Assembly (NCBI GenBank): GCA_028532985.1
Contig: JANCIK010000010.1
Location: 682,001-746,000 of the forward strand
Source: Stropharia rugosoannulata
Taxonomy: Eukaryota > Basidiomycota > Agaricomycetes > Agaricales > Strophariaceae
Length of the DNA stretch: 64,000 nt
Reading direction: 5' to 3'
Part shown: positions 31,616 through 43,026 of the stretch, one piece after another
Position numbering within the stretch: the stretch's first letter is position 1
Layout of the letters: every line of letters starts with the position of its first letter
Notes under the pieces: generated by a model
What the model saw: only the letters and a program-made list of their open reading frames with translations
Told to the model about the DNA's origin: nothing
Databases searched by the model: none
Made by a program: the position numbers and the translations under genes

Positions 31616-34600
31616 ATGAGTTCACGTGGTCACATACATATGATGGCCACTAACACTGACGACAACGAGCCCATTCATCTGGACGAAAATGGCCGATCTG
31701 TTTGTCGTCATCGGGCACATGCTCGAATTTCAAGAAGAATGCCGGGAGTGTATACCGTGCCACTGCCATCTACTAGACCACTGCAAGCTGCACAACATGA
31801 GAACAATGCTGCAAACATAATGACAATGGAACATTACCCTGGTGATATAACACACGAGCAGGCAATCAGCAACCTTAACGCTTTACCTGCATTTGTGCAC
31901 CGAGGAAAAGTGAGTGATGGATAAACAAGCACATTATAACATTGACGAACGTACTTGAACAATAGTCACAAAATACATTTCTTTGTGAATGGTTGCAACG
32001 CCACAAGCAGCACTTACAAGTCTTCATGGCTAAAGAAGCACCAGCACCAGAGAATCTGAAATGTCAGGCTTGCAATGTGAATCAAGGCAAATGGCAGTGC
32101 CGAGATTGCTTTGGGGGTCGATTTCTCTGCACTGTTTGCTGCTGTAGGGAACATCAATTCCAGATACTACACCGCATAGAGAAATGGGAAGACACTTGCT
32201 TCAAGTTAGGGGCTTTGTGGCAGATAGGAATCAAGCTACACCTTGGTCATCAAGGACAAAGATGTCCATCAAGACCCTATGTTGAAGACGCACGTAAGAA
32301 ATTAGCTATTCTCTGAAACAGGATGCTCACCGCACAAAGATCCAAATTGGGAGTTACCAACAGCTGACATGGCCGCTGATGACTTTCATGAAGCTGATCT
32401 GGAAAGAGAAACTCAGATTGGCGCCGTTCCGGAACTGGAAGACTGGGAAGACGAAATCTTGGAGGAGGAATTTGATATGAGACTAGGATACCCACATATT
32501 CTCCCTAGGCCGAAACTATATGACAATCAAGACAACAAATTCATCACCATTGTTGATGTGACAGGAGTTCATCATTTACCCATTGTCCGATGCCTATGCA
32601 CAAATGCACCACAGGAGCCTGATTTACACTGGATTGAAGTGTCAATGTTACCTACAAGTTACGACAAAATTGAGACTGTTTTTACATTCGCCGCTCTAAA
32701 GGACTTTCGCATCTCAAAGCTACGATGTCTTACCTGCCCATCTTATCCTGCCGCAGTGGTCGATCGGTATCGGGAGCTGCACCGACTAAGCAGATGTTAC
32801 TGCAACATGAAACTGTGGAAAATGCATGGCCGGGCTCACGATAGGCAGTTCTACGAATTCGGGGCCGGGACAGCACACAACATGAATTCGGAGCCCACCG
32901 AAGCCGGTACAAATGTCGGTCCCGATGACAATGTCCCCGACCCAATGCAAATCTCGGTCGACTCTGATGGTGGATCGGACACCTCACCAATCCAGATGTC
33001 GGTGGCCTCCGACACCGGATCGGATACCGATGCCGAGTTAGCATCGGTGCCAGCGTCGGTGCACCCTCCATCTACCCGTAAGCTAGACCATCTTGCCCTA
33101 TTCTGCCCTACATGTCCACAACCTGGCATTAATTTACCAGAGCATTGGGAAATGGATCCTCACCAATATCTGTATATTCGCAAGTTCTGTGCAGATGGGA
33201 ATTTCAAGGCAGACCACCTAAATCAACGGAATGAAGCCGACGACGTCCACCTCACACATGGAGATGCATTTATGACAGCAGCACTACCCTACAAGGAGCA
33301 TCTGGCAGAGGCATCCAAGCATTCTAAGCTTTTTAAGCAGGTACGGAAATCTCTTTATTTCTGACAATGTTCTGATTATTAAATAAGAAAATTGATTGTC
33401 ATTCTCACTAAGCACAATTGGATAGTGAGAAGGTTGTAGCTGGCAGAAGGGCTAGGGGAATTGGCGCCCAAGCCTGTGCAAGACATGGGTGCTTCTGTCC
33501 CAGCAGTGTTGTCGATTTTCAGTTAGGTGAAAGGCAAATGTGCATGGATTATAGCTTTTCAGAAGCACTGAAGAATACGAACATGGACGGGATCAAGCAT
33601 GCAATGATGATTTACGATATCATGTGCATATATGGCATTCATCAAAGAGCCTGGTTTTTTAAATTAAAAGGTCTTTCGCTTCCCCGCCAGTTAAAATTAA
33701 TCCGTGCCATTGGATTATGGCATGTTCATGGTCACAAGGATGAATGTTTATACCGGTGGGCATCCACTTACATTCCCGGTGCTGGCATTGTTGATGGGGA
33801 AATATTGGAAACACTTTGGAGTCTATTGAATAAAGTGTCTAGGGGTGCTCGGGGAGTGATAACGGCACATCAAACAGAAATTCTAGATGACCACATAGGA
33901 GACTCGAACTGGAAGAAAATGATTCATATAGGTTAAAAAAAGCCTCGGTATTTCTTTAAGTGTGCGCTGATAAAAACTTACACAATCAGGAACGACAATT
34001 GTGAAGAAATATACCAGGGCTATCAAAGAGTCTTCAGAGGCGTCTGAACACTTTGAGCAATTCAGCACCCGCATTGCGCCAAGCATAAGAGACAGATGGG
34101 AGGCCGAAATAACTGTTGCTGAGAGCCAACGAGAACTTAAACCTGACAGCATGGATATTTACGCACCAAAAATAAAGAAAGCGGCATCTAGGCAGGAGGT
34201 TGAATTAATGTTGTCCGAAAAGGAAATGTCGGAGGACGGACCAACAGGTCAAGCTACATGGCTATCGCAAGGACTTAGAATTGAACAGACACAGTAGGTT
34301 TATGATAAAGAAACAGTCCATGTCTGATCATTGCAATTCCATAGGGCTGAATTAAGATCTCACGTTCAGAAGTTGTCCAAACAACCCACTGTAACTCAAA
34401 GACAGGATCTTCTGCGTCAGTGCCGAAATCTTCGGACACGAATTGAAAAATTTGTGTGTCAAGCCTGCGAATATGTTGGGCGAGAAATTGTCTCGGTCTT
34501 CACCGACAGGGACAATACTGCCATAGTGTTCGAAGAATCCGACAATGAAACCAATTTTACCAATCATTTGGAAGTGAGTCGGGCCAACCCCGAGCAACAA

Positions 34601-35605
34601 ATGCTCCCGTTCCTGTCTGGATTCACTGCCAACATGATTGATCTCCTCGACGTTGACCAGACACGTTTTCTTGTTGAACTGAAAAAACAGGAACTTGAGA
34701 TTTGCAAAGGCCACGCAGGAGATGTACTCGAGGCAATCAGATCAGCAATAGTCCAACTTTCATGGGTGTACAAAAATCAGGTCCGAGGCACAACAGGGGC
34801 ACATCATACAAGGGCAGCAACAAGAGTTAGTATGCTCTCAACAGCAATTGCATTAAACAGGCAGGTATTTCAAGCAAATAGGGCTGTTATGGTCTCCTTA
34901 GCATCAGAGGAGATCATACAACAAAGATTTCCAAGGTTGACCAGAGAGGACACCCATGCAAGCCAAGCGGTTTTTGATCCAAATGTTCGTGGGGGCAGTC
35001 GAATGCGTATGTCATGGATATGGAGGACAATCAGTGGAAATGACGAGAACATCGGTGACAGGCCGACAGATACCCCAACACCGCCTACCGATGATAATCT
35101 GGATACACTGCAAGACAATCCTAGATTGCAAGATTGTATGTACATTGTGAAGTCATTGCCCAAACTAATACTTAACTTTCAATTTGCAGTTCTCCGAGTA
35201 AATTGGCTCCGTGCACGAGCACAGCACCTTCACTGGACAGAAGAGCTTAACTTGACGAGAAACAAAATGAACTGGATGGTTCGGTTCTTTGTCTTTAAAG
35301 CAAAGTCGTGGAAGCAACATTGGGATAATATCGTTGAGGGGCTTTACTGGGATACCTCTGAGTATCGGTCCGATTCCGATGCCGACAGCCCTTCCGGAAC
35401 TGCACATTCTGATGCCGAGGCTGACTCCAAACACGTTCCACTGCCAACCGTCCAACATTCTGCGCTGGAACGTTGCATTCTTCGTGGTTTCAGGGCCTAT
35501 GCAGAGAAACAACTTCGGATGTGGAATGAGTTAGGGTGCATCACACAAGAGCTATTTGCCTCTGTATATCATAACCATTCATGTTCCTGGGAAGAAGTAC
35601 AGTAA
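31616..35605 (+). CDS. KDZ-superfamily transposase with CxC2 cysteine cluster, ~1217 aa
   Basis: Exons 31616..31909, 31966..32293, 32322..33340, 33430..33931, 33990..34293, 34345..35135 and 35190..35605 give one open frame. Residues ~131-167 form a CxC2-like zinc cluster (CQAC, WQCRDC, LCTVC, then two His). A KDZ hallmark FCADGNFKADHL lies at the end of exon 3. In the core (about 563-715) I see ACARHGCF, GERQMCMDYS, IYDIMCIY (Asp ~610), HVHGHKDEC and GAGIVDGEILETLW (Asp ~669, Glu ~671/674), then LDDHIGD..WKK, matching the KDZ RNase-H-like catalytic region. An acidic Ser/Asp insertion is at about 420-460. The exon 3/4 junction is the least certain. It should cut and join the 286-bp inverted repeats in the nucleus. 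No disabling change was seen. Confidence 0.9.
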
Positions 35606-35729
35606 TTAATTACATTCAGTACGGTAACCAAACATTTTGATGCCCGGTTCTAAATGTCACATGACGTCAGATCACTGATAAGACACTGTTGATATAAATT
35701 CATTCTCCAAGCTTTTACATCTTTACATC

Positions 35730-36069
35730 ATGGATTCCAATACCACTGGCCTAGTTGGCAAAGTCCCATTTCCCATCAATGCATCTAACTTCAGCAACTG
35801 CCAGGAATGCACTAAAATCAAGCTTCAGATACTCATGGCTCAGGTTCGCATGGCAGCAAGATCTGTGTACAAAGACATTTGGGATGGACTGCCGTTTTGG
35901 TACAATATCACAGCCAAAGTTGTGAGTATCTATAGTATAAATTTAATCGGCTGACGTCAAACATTCATCTTAGGAGGCTGCATTATCATTCATTGGCTTT
36001 TGCCATATACAGGGATTTATAATGGAGATTCCATACGTATTTGTGGACACCATGTACCAAAACCTTTGA
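35730..36069 (+). CDS. possible small protein, ~95 aa
   Basis: Exons 35730..35921 and 35974..36069 join in frame (AAAGTT/GTGAGT donor, TCTTAG acceptor). The N-terminal part (NCQECTKIKLQILMAQVRM) is coherent and helical, with a CxxC pair. The last exon overlaps the 3' end of the TET gene on the opposite strand, so the ending is doubtful. Family not recognised; possibly the start of a longer gene cut short. Confidence 0.3.
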
Positions 36070-37222
36070 AGATATTGCAATTATTGTTCCATCCTTGTAT
36101 GGCATTTTGACTCCTAGTCCTGGCAACTCAAAGTACATATTGCATATACTGCCGATGTTGATTAAAATGTCAAAAGCACTCGGCTCAGCCACGGTATCTC
36201 GGTGAAACGGAGTTGCTCGATTACTGATAATTGTCACTGCTGTAAAAGGGGCGCTCCAAAATTTTAATACATCGGCGAGAACCGGGGGTGTATCGGATAG
36301 GCTACTTGCGATGTTGTTCAGATACCTCAGGCATTCGATTCCCTGCTGGTACTGCTGAGGATGAATTATTGAGAGCAAACCACCGATCATGGCAGACAGC
36401 TCAGTTTGCTTTTCAGCCAATCATGGTTCTGCTCATTTTTCAGAGATCTCGACATCTCCAAACTGTTGGAAGTCTGGTAGTCTTGCATAAGCAAATTAAT
36501 ATCAAGTTTGTTACGAACATTACCTCATGTCCGACTTGAAACCATGCAGGTGCAAAGGAAATTGTTCCTGGGGGGATGTTCGGAGTTCGATGCCCGGTAC
36601 CTCGGCCCCAGTCCGATCCCGAATAATTTGTGGGCATATTTTCACTGTTGTAATATATTGGTCCACTCTGTCAATTGTCCAATTTGCTCGTGATTTTGAT
36701 AGAGGAAGCTAAGGAGGCCACATCATCCCAAATCATACTCTACAACCTTGGTTAGTGTTTTTACGTGGTCATAATTTGTCACTCAACAGATCTGGTTTTG
36801 GTAAGGCTGTTAGGCAGATACCAGAACAAAATGTTGCCAGCTATGTCTTTGATTATACAGGCCTCATTGATAATGGGCATACAATTTTCAAGCTTCCCAA
36901 ACTGTTTTATTATTTTGGCTTCAACTTCTTCATTTTGACCGTTCTGTTTAGGAGTCAGATACGTGACATACTCTTCTACATTCCAAGATGTCTGCTCTAG
37001 AATTTGCTTTGGTAAGCAGCCATCAAATATAACATTCAATATCTCACTTTGATTAACAAACGCAATTACCAGCTCGTCAACAATGTCGTTGCAGTCGCAT
37101 CAGAGACATGCATTGTATGGCCAAGGTGCATGGAACTCTTCACCCTTTATCAATGTCTGAAAGCGAGCCTTCATGTATTTGGCAACAACCTCAGTAATAT
37201 CAAGTGCTAGCAAAGAGGTCAT
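35986..37222 (-). pseudogene. fungal TET/JBP 2-oxoglutarate/Fe(II) dioxygenase, inactivated
   Basis: Exons 37222..36788, 36739..36524 and 36462..35986 join in phase 0 to 375 codons. Hallmarks are NILFWYLP, GHRTP.IPPGTISFAPAWFQVGHE, and the jelly-roll core TPFHRD (His 36204-36202, Asp 36198-36196 for iron) with a distal VLVHGV (His 36054-36052). Relatives oxidise 5-methylcytosine. Four in-frame TGAs (37102-37100, 36673-36671, 36435-36433, 36423-36421) break the frame. Each could be CGA changed by one C-to-T. The position where relatives carry the 2-oxoglutarate-binding Arg reads CAT (His, 36024-36022), again one transition from CGT. It is convergent with the transposase end, the usual KDZ-TET pairing. 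Confidence 0.85.
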
Positions 37223-37703
37223 TGTACTTGAGATTGAGATAGCCTGGGAAGAGAGTCAAAAGTACTGTAGTACCCCTATCATAAAATGAGATTATCGATC
37301 GTCATTCACGTGCACACAAATATGCCATCAGATAAACTGGCATTGAATTTGGCTTGTTAGTACTTATAGCTAAAAAATGGCCTTGGAGAGCTTGTTCATA
37401 TCAGATGAAGAAACACAAATAACATGTTGGCGCCGAGCCGACTGACTCTTCGGATGAACTTTTTCCTCGCTTTTAATTGTAATGCTTACCCTTATCAGTT
37501 TGGCCCAGTGTTACTAGCACAAACAGGTAATGGAGTAGAGGGAAGACTGTATATGTACCGGTGCATGACATTTGGCTTTGTTATTAGTGCTGAGTACACA
37601 TTCCAGGCGGTGGTTCATGTGATGAAATTGACTGTGATAGCTTCAATAAGTCCATATTACTCATTAAAAATAGTCCCGATAGTTTGACAATGGCCTGTAG
37701 CAG
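37223..37703. other. right subterminal region of the KDZ element
   Basis: No gene called. The frame 37424-37687 has no recognisable domain. This is the upstream side of the TET gene, so its promoter should lie here. Nothing else recognised. Confidence 0.5.
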
Positions 37704-37988
37704 TTGAGGAAGGTGGGCTATGATGGGGCACCGACAGTCGGTGCTGTCGGTGCTTTCGGGGCTCCGACTGGCATGGTGTCAGGACCTCACCGGGATGTGA
37801 CTGGCTGTGAGCCTGGATTCCGGCAGAATGGAGCCGTAGGCCACAGTACATAGTTAGAAACTGGTTCCGTCCATTAGGTACGGTCAATACCTTAAAATAG
37901 ATTCCTCAGGAAGAAGACTATAGTGTATAGTATATATTTAGATCCTGGTTACACTATTATGTATGGTACCAGGGGACTGTTCTATGTG
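37704..37988 (-). repeat. right terminal inverted repeat of the giant KDZ element
   Basis: The reverse complement of 17179-17464; it ends GGGGACTGTTCTATGTG, followed by the TGTTGAG duplication at 37989-37995. Confidence 0.85.
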
Positions 37989-37995
37989 TGTTGAG
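37989..37995 (+). repeat. target-site duplication TGTTGAG, right
   Basis: Perfect repeat of 17172-17178. The following GAGACGTTG..CAAAGTGGAAGAG belongs to the dispersed repeat seen also at 16,720, 40,080 and (inverted) 48,440, showing that the element landed in a repeat. Confidence 0.8.
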
Positions 37996-38019
37996 GAGAC
38001 GTTGTACTGAGGGCAAAGT

Positions 38020-38115
38020 GGAAGAGGGTGCATATGCCGGGCCGCGCTTATGTCATTGATTGGCACTGTCGGGCATTCCAAGCAACGCAGACGCGTATTC
38101 TTGGCATTCAATGCG
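38020..38115 (+). repeat. dispersed ~80-bp repeat unit, best copy
   Basis: Core TATGCCGGGCCGCGCTTATG, then TCATTGATTGGCAC, CATTCCAAGCAACGC and GCGTATTCTTGGCATTCAA. Related copies lie near 5,905, 9,150, 16,803, 40,155 and 45,332 (+), and near 48,315-48,405 (-). No transposase or polymerase III box was recognised. Confidence 0.7.
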
Positions 38116-41100
38116 TCTACGACTTGCTTGGACTGTAGGTATGTGTCCCGCTTCTCCTTGGATGTTCTGTGTCGATGCTGCATCTCCTTCGGTCCATTGT
38201 TCACCTCGCTAGCCTCTGCTTACGTCACTCTGTCCCATAGGCGCATGTACGCCTCGTTTTACACCCGCGCTGACTGCTGGGTCTGCAGCTGCACAGGTAC
38301 CCACTTGCGAATATATCCTGCCTCTTCCCATCGGCCCCACAATCACACGTCCTGTCCCGCCAAGTCCTGCATCTTGTCATGTCCCGTCCATACGCCCCAT
38401 GCAACACCTCCCGCCGCCGGCTTGCATCTGCCCCATGTGCGCTCCAGTCAACACCACGGCGCCCTCTCCCATGCTTCCAGACCTGCACGCCCCGCCTGAC
38501 TACAGTCTATCTGTCGCGTCTGTACTTAGTCTCATATGGTGCCTGCCGGACACCGTGGATGATGGCCCGCACAGTGTCCCGTGCTGAGCATAAGCGCAAG
38601 CGCCAGGACTTTCCTTGTTCTCTCTTCTCAAAGACTACACCCGTGTCCGTTTCCCCCCGGCCAAATATACATAGTAATTCACAACTCGGCGCCTATCCCA
38701 TAGTCCTACATGGCACGCAGCACTAGCTAAGTATCACCTTCCGACAGCCTGTATCACTTACTGTTGCACCTCCTCCTCCCGGGCACCCCCTCGCAGCCGC
38801 TCCCTCCCTCCCTCCGAAATGCTGTGCTCCCCCACCTCTCCTGCTTTCGTATACTGACTGGGTCGCATCACAGCCCCGACCCCGCTCTACCCATACGCTG
38901 TGCTTTACCCACTACACCACGAAGTTCCCGCCTGTCTGCGCCATCCCACAGCTCCCATGTTGCTCGTGTCTTTTGCACCCCTCTCCTCGTCTTGCCCCAT
39001 TGTACCCTCTACCCTCCTGAAGTTCCCTCTTGCACTTGTGCAATATGCACCTCGCACGCCCGTGCATGCAGCACAAGCCGGACTAGGAGTGCCAATGCCC
39101 CACCTATCACTCTATTAACTGATCCTCTTGCGCGTCAGCAGCCTTATCAACAGGGAAACATCCCCCTCTCAGCCCTTCCCCTCCGCCCTTTGGCGGCCGT
39201 CTTCTAATGGGTTTTGATACAAAATTGGGATGCATTCACAAATACATGCAATGTCATATGACGTAGACTGTGAAACTTCAACTTGTTTTCTGGTACCACA
39301 ACTTCGGAGATTTGTCCTTCAGAGTCCGTTAAAGATTTGAGTGTAAAAACTAGAGGAGACGGAGAGTATGCAGGTGAATGTTTCGGGTAGCATATGATTT
39401 ATTTCCCCCAATGTGCCCATTGTGGATTCACACTTCGCCATCTGCCAGGGAGAAGTTGATCACTCCGAAATTGATCATGCAGCTAGTGTGTTTATGTTTA
39501 TCCCCAGATTCTAATTCTTTGTCTAATAAGAAATAGTCCCCAACTTGGCCATATAAATTTCCTATGGGTTATCCTTTCATCATCCCTTTGGCTACACAGC
39601 TCCCCGGACGAAAGACGTACTCTGGAGTACTATATTGAAGCAACGATGCATTGCGCTTTGTTTTCCCTTCTCATCTTGTACATTAGCACTAAACTAGACA
39701 AAAAAATCTCAAAGAGTGCACCTGGCTGGAAATAAGCGTTTAGGGATTAAGAGTCGACGACAAGGAGATGCGTAAGTCAATAGAAAACGGGGACCAACCA
39801 CGGATTGGGCGCAACTAAAGTGTGCTTGCTCGGGGCAGTGTTTGACCGGGATAGGGTAGTCCTTCAAGACATACATATTGATGAGCATGACGGTAGACTG
39901 GGATGTATGCAGATGAGGATCATTACACAGACTTGACTAGGACGAGGCACAGACAAGGATCCAGAAACAACGTATACAGACGACAGTCAAGGCCAGCAGG
40001 ACACACTGTATACTCAGGAGTCACGTTATCGAGAATGGCCGCGCAAGAATATCGCTTCCAGTAGATGTATCGTGAGATGTCAAGGAGATATTGTAGTGGA
40101 AGCAACAAGGAAGCAAAGTGGAAGAGAGAGCCTAGAGTGACCGAGAGCAGGGCGCTTATGCCGGGCCGCGCTTATGTCATTGCTTGACACTGCTCAACGC
40201 TCGCCTCAGAGCCGACCCCTTCCTATTCACGATTCTCCCGCCCTCCCATGCTCAACACCATGCAGCCCTGCCTCACGGTTGCTGTGGGCCTGTATGTACC
40301 CCTCCCATGCACTCCAGCCTCACACCGTCTGAACATAGTAGATGAACATACAGTTACATGTACATGTACATGAGGCCCCAGTGAATGCTCTACCCTCTAC
40401 CTATGACACTCCGCACCAGATCCTGCAGCTAAATTCATGCCCCTGCCCGGGTCGCATTGCAGTCCCCTATGCTTGCCCATCCCGCCCTGCATCGTCCAAC
40501 ACGCTTGCGCACCCATGCATATCACAAACCGAGCTACCTGAGCCACCAATTCCCCGTGCCCCACCCACCTGTACAACCGTACACCACCAAAAGCCGAATA
40601 CTATGTTCAACACCCTTATCAACACAGGCTGTGTCCTCCCCTCCAAGTCCCTCTGCTCCGCGCATCGGCGAGCATCTTCTATTCAATGCGGCACCGTGAC
40701 CTCGCGACAAAATTGGGCAGGACTGCAGGCACGGAATATCTTGATGACAGCTCACTAGGTGCTGGATGTGTGCCCGCCCCTCCGTGCGCTGACAATTCCC
40801 GTATCTTCGCTGCAACATGCTGCGCTTATAAAGTCAGAATTTCTAGTTCTTCACCGCAACATCGCCAACTGTCTCCATGCATCTTCGTGGATGCTGTCTA
40901 TAGTTATCTATAACGGATCATGTCCCAGACTCGCAAAGGGGTTACTTTCAAGTAGAACTTCCACTCTAAATGGGAATACATATAGTAGGAAAAGTAGTTG
41001 GCACAACAGGTTTGGGCAGTTTGCCGGCCACATCAATGTGACCCGCTAAGAGTGACTTTCAGAGGGGTCATTGATAAATGAGCAGTTCATGAGTCAGTCT

Positions 41101-43026
41101 TTCATAGCACACACCTAGAACTTTTCGTCGATCCTTGTGCGAGTATCAAAGCAGAGTGAGACCCTGTCCGGAACATGATAACTGCTCGGAGAGATTTGGA
41201 CACGAACAAAAACAGGGGCTGCGGCACAGTGTAACACCAAGGGAGGAACAGAACACATTGAAATCATCAAGTGGAACTGCCAGACTAACATTGAACGGTA
41301 AATAGAATAACACTAGACCACTTCCAAGCTGCTGTGGGTCTCCTTGTCCGTGCGTCCGTAGAAATAAGTTGTATGTTATATATTTAGCAGTGAGAATCTG
41401 AGATATGAATAGAGAGACCAAGATGATTAGTATAGCTTTTGATTGCTCAATCGGAGCAAGAAAGTGAACGCAATATCCATCACATTACAAGAATCAATTA
41501 CACCTTAAAATGCTTACCCGCTCCAGCAAATCACTGTCAAGAATAACAACGACAACTGAAAATGTGGTTTTTAATACAAAAGTGCGTGCCAGTATGTACC
41601 GCTTCAGCACGAGACCGTGACAAGCCTACTACGGGTATACTAGTTGAGAGAAACATCTTTGCATGCTTAGCTCAAATCCAGAACTCGGAGGTACACCGAC
41701 TATCAATTGATGATAATAGGCTGGCCTGGGATAGCAAGGACAACATCAAGGGGCGCTCCTCCGGCTGGGTTCCTCGCAATGAAAGCAACCTGCCAGTTGT
41801 TCCTTTGCCACACATCAGCGCCGCCTGCGGGGACCACGAAGAAGTCATCATTGCCGATATCGTTGTTGTTGGTGATACGGACATTGACATCCGTGCCGGT
41901 GTTGTTTATAATGTTAATGTCCATGGTTTATATGTCTGAAGGTCAAGTGAACTTTACAATCTGTATACATCGTCAACAGGTAGTAGTGGTAGTACTCACT
42001 GTGATACAAGTCAATTTATTGGGTGGGGTGCACTGTGTGATGCATGAGATTGCGTATTGTATCAGAGCAGGAGTGAAGGTCGCTTACAGTTGTTTGTCCT
42101 TTGCAGCACTGGATGAGGTCCTTGACAATTTTCAAGACATTTTATACATCGCGGCACACATAAATTTTATTATTATCTTTGCTGTTTTACGTGTTGTACC
42201 GAATAGTACATGCATGTAGAATCATGCCATAGAGTGACGTTCTATGACTTGCCTGATGTATTCCTCATCAGAACACATTGTTCACTTGCCCCAGTAATGC
42301 GGCGGGAAGCCAGAATTTTACTGTTACTCTTCTGTCGAGGTTTGAGATCTGTAAAGGAACAAAGTATCCCCATGTTAATCTCTAATATTATTCTTTGAGC
42401 AACTGTCAACATAGATGGCTAGACTACTCATCCCAGTTTGACTTGGACATCACCTACGTAAAAGGTCGTGAAGAGAAAAGGTCGAAATGATTAACAAAAC
42501 GGTTAGCTCCGAAGCCAAACGGTATCAGCACATTGCACATTGTATTCTGATCAATTCATGTATTTTTCATGGAAGTTGTTATGCACCGAGTACTAACTGG
42601 ACTGAATTGCTTGAATGAATGGAAGTATCACACTCTCTGGTCTTGTTCAATAGAACAAATAGTTGCATCGATTTTCAAATACAAGTGGCGCTGCTTCTTG
42701 TCATCTGAGCATCTTCTACCCGGGCATTGAACTTCACGAAATTTAATATCAAGACAAGATTGTTCAACTGTTTCTTATTGTATCGATGCGAGTAAGTCCC
42801 GCCGCAATACACTTTTTCTGGCAGAAGGTGGAGTGGAATATTCCAGTCTTTCATATTATGATTACAATACCCATCGCAGGATGTAGTAAGCGAACATATT
42901 CATCTTACCAAACATTTGTTCATAAGGCAGGGGGTGCGGTCGTATACTACTCCAAGGATCTGATTAGCATTGTGGGAAATTCATAGTTCAATATCACTCA
43001 ATAAGCTATGTTTATATGAGTGGCTT
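38090..43026 (+). repeat. left arm of a large imperfect palindrome
   Basis: It pairs in reverse complement with 45627-50420. The inner part 41228-43026 pairs without a gap (paired coordinates sum to 88,653) and nearly without mismatch; I found one difference in the regions compared. Outward of 41228 the arms differ clearly (roughly 75-85% by eye) with indels, with anchors at 40,686/47,870, 39,229/49,920, 38,765/50,105 and 38,095/50,415. No gene is seen in the outer part. Confidence 0.85.
41703..41924 (-). CDS. small beta-rich protein, 73 aa (left-arm copy)
   Basis: Paralogue of the 75-aa protein at 7351. It keeps INNTGTDVNVRIT, DDFFVV, WQVAFIARNPAGG and PLDVVLAIPGQ. It differs from the right-arm copy only at one residue (Ala here, Thr there, in GGAD/GGTD). 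It has the usual start context (ACCATGGAC) after the ACCTTCAG leader. No signal peptide. Function unknown; conservation across three loci argues for a real gene. Confidence 0.65.
   Translation of the reverse strand: MDINIINNTGTDVNVRITNNNDIGNDDFFVVPAGGADVWQRNNWQVAFIARNPAGGAPLDVVLAIPGQPIIIN

Larger units (their letters stand above)
17179..37988. mobile_element. 20.8-kb KDZ-superfamily DNA transposon with TET/JBP cargo
   Basis: Near-identical ~286-bp terminal inverted repeats and a perfect 7-bp duplication bound a unit with a KDZ transposase, a TET/JBP dioxygenase, a 665-aa companion gene, a Zn2Cys6-like gene and a minus-strand SSDDE-repeat gene. Fungal KDZ (Kyakuja-Dileera-Zisupton) elements are known to travel with TET/JBP genes. 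A 2.4-kb TIR element (20801-23209) and a gag-only LTR element (24117-27083) are nested inside. Without them the unit would be about 15.4 kb. The intact transposase frame and similar TIRs suggest a fairly recent insertion, although two cargo genes are broken. Confidence 0.8.
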
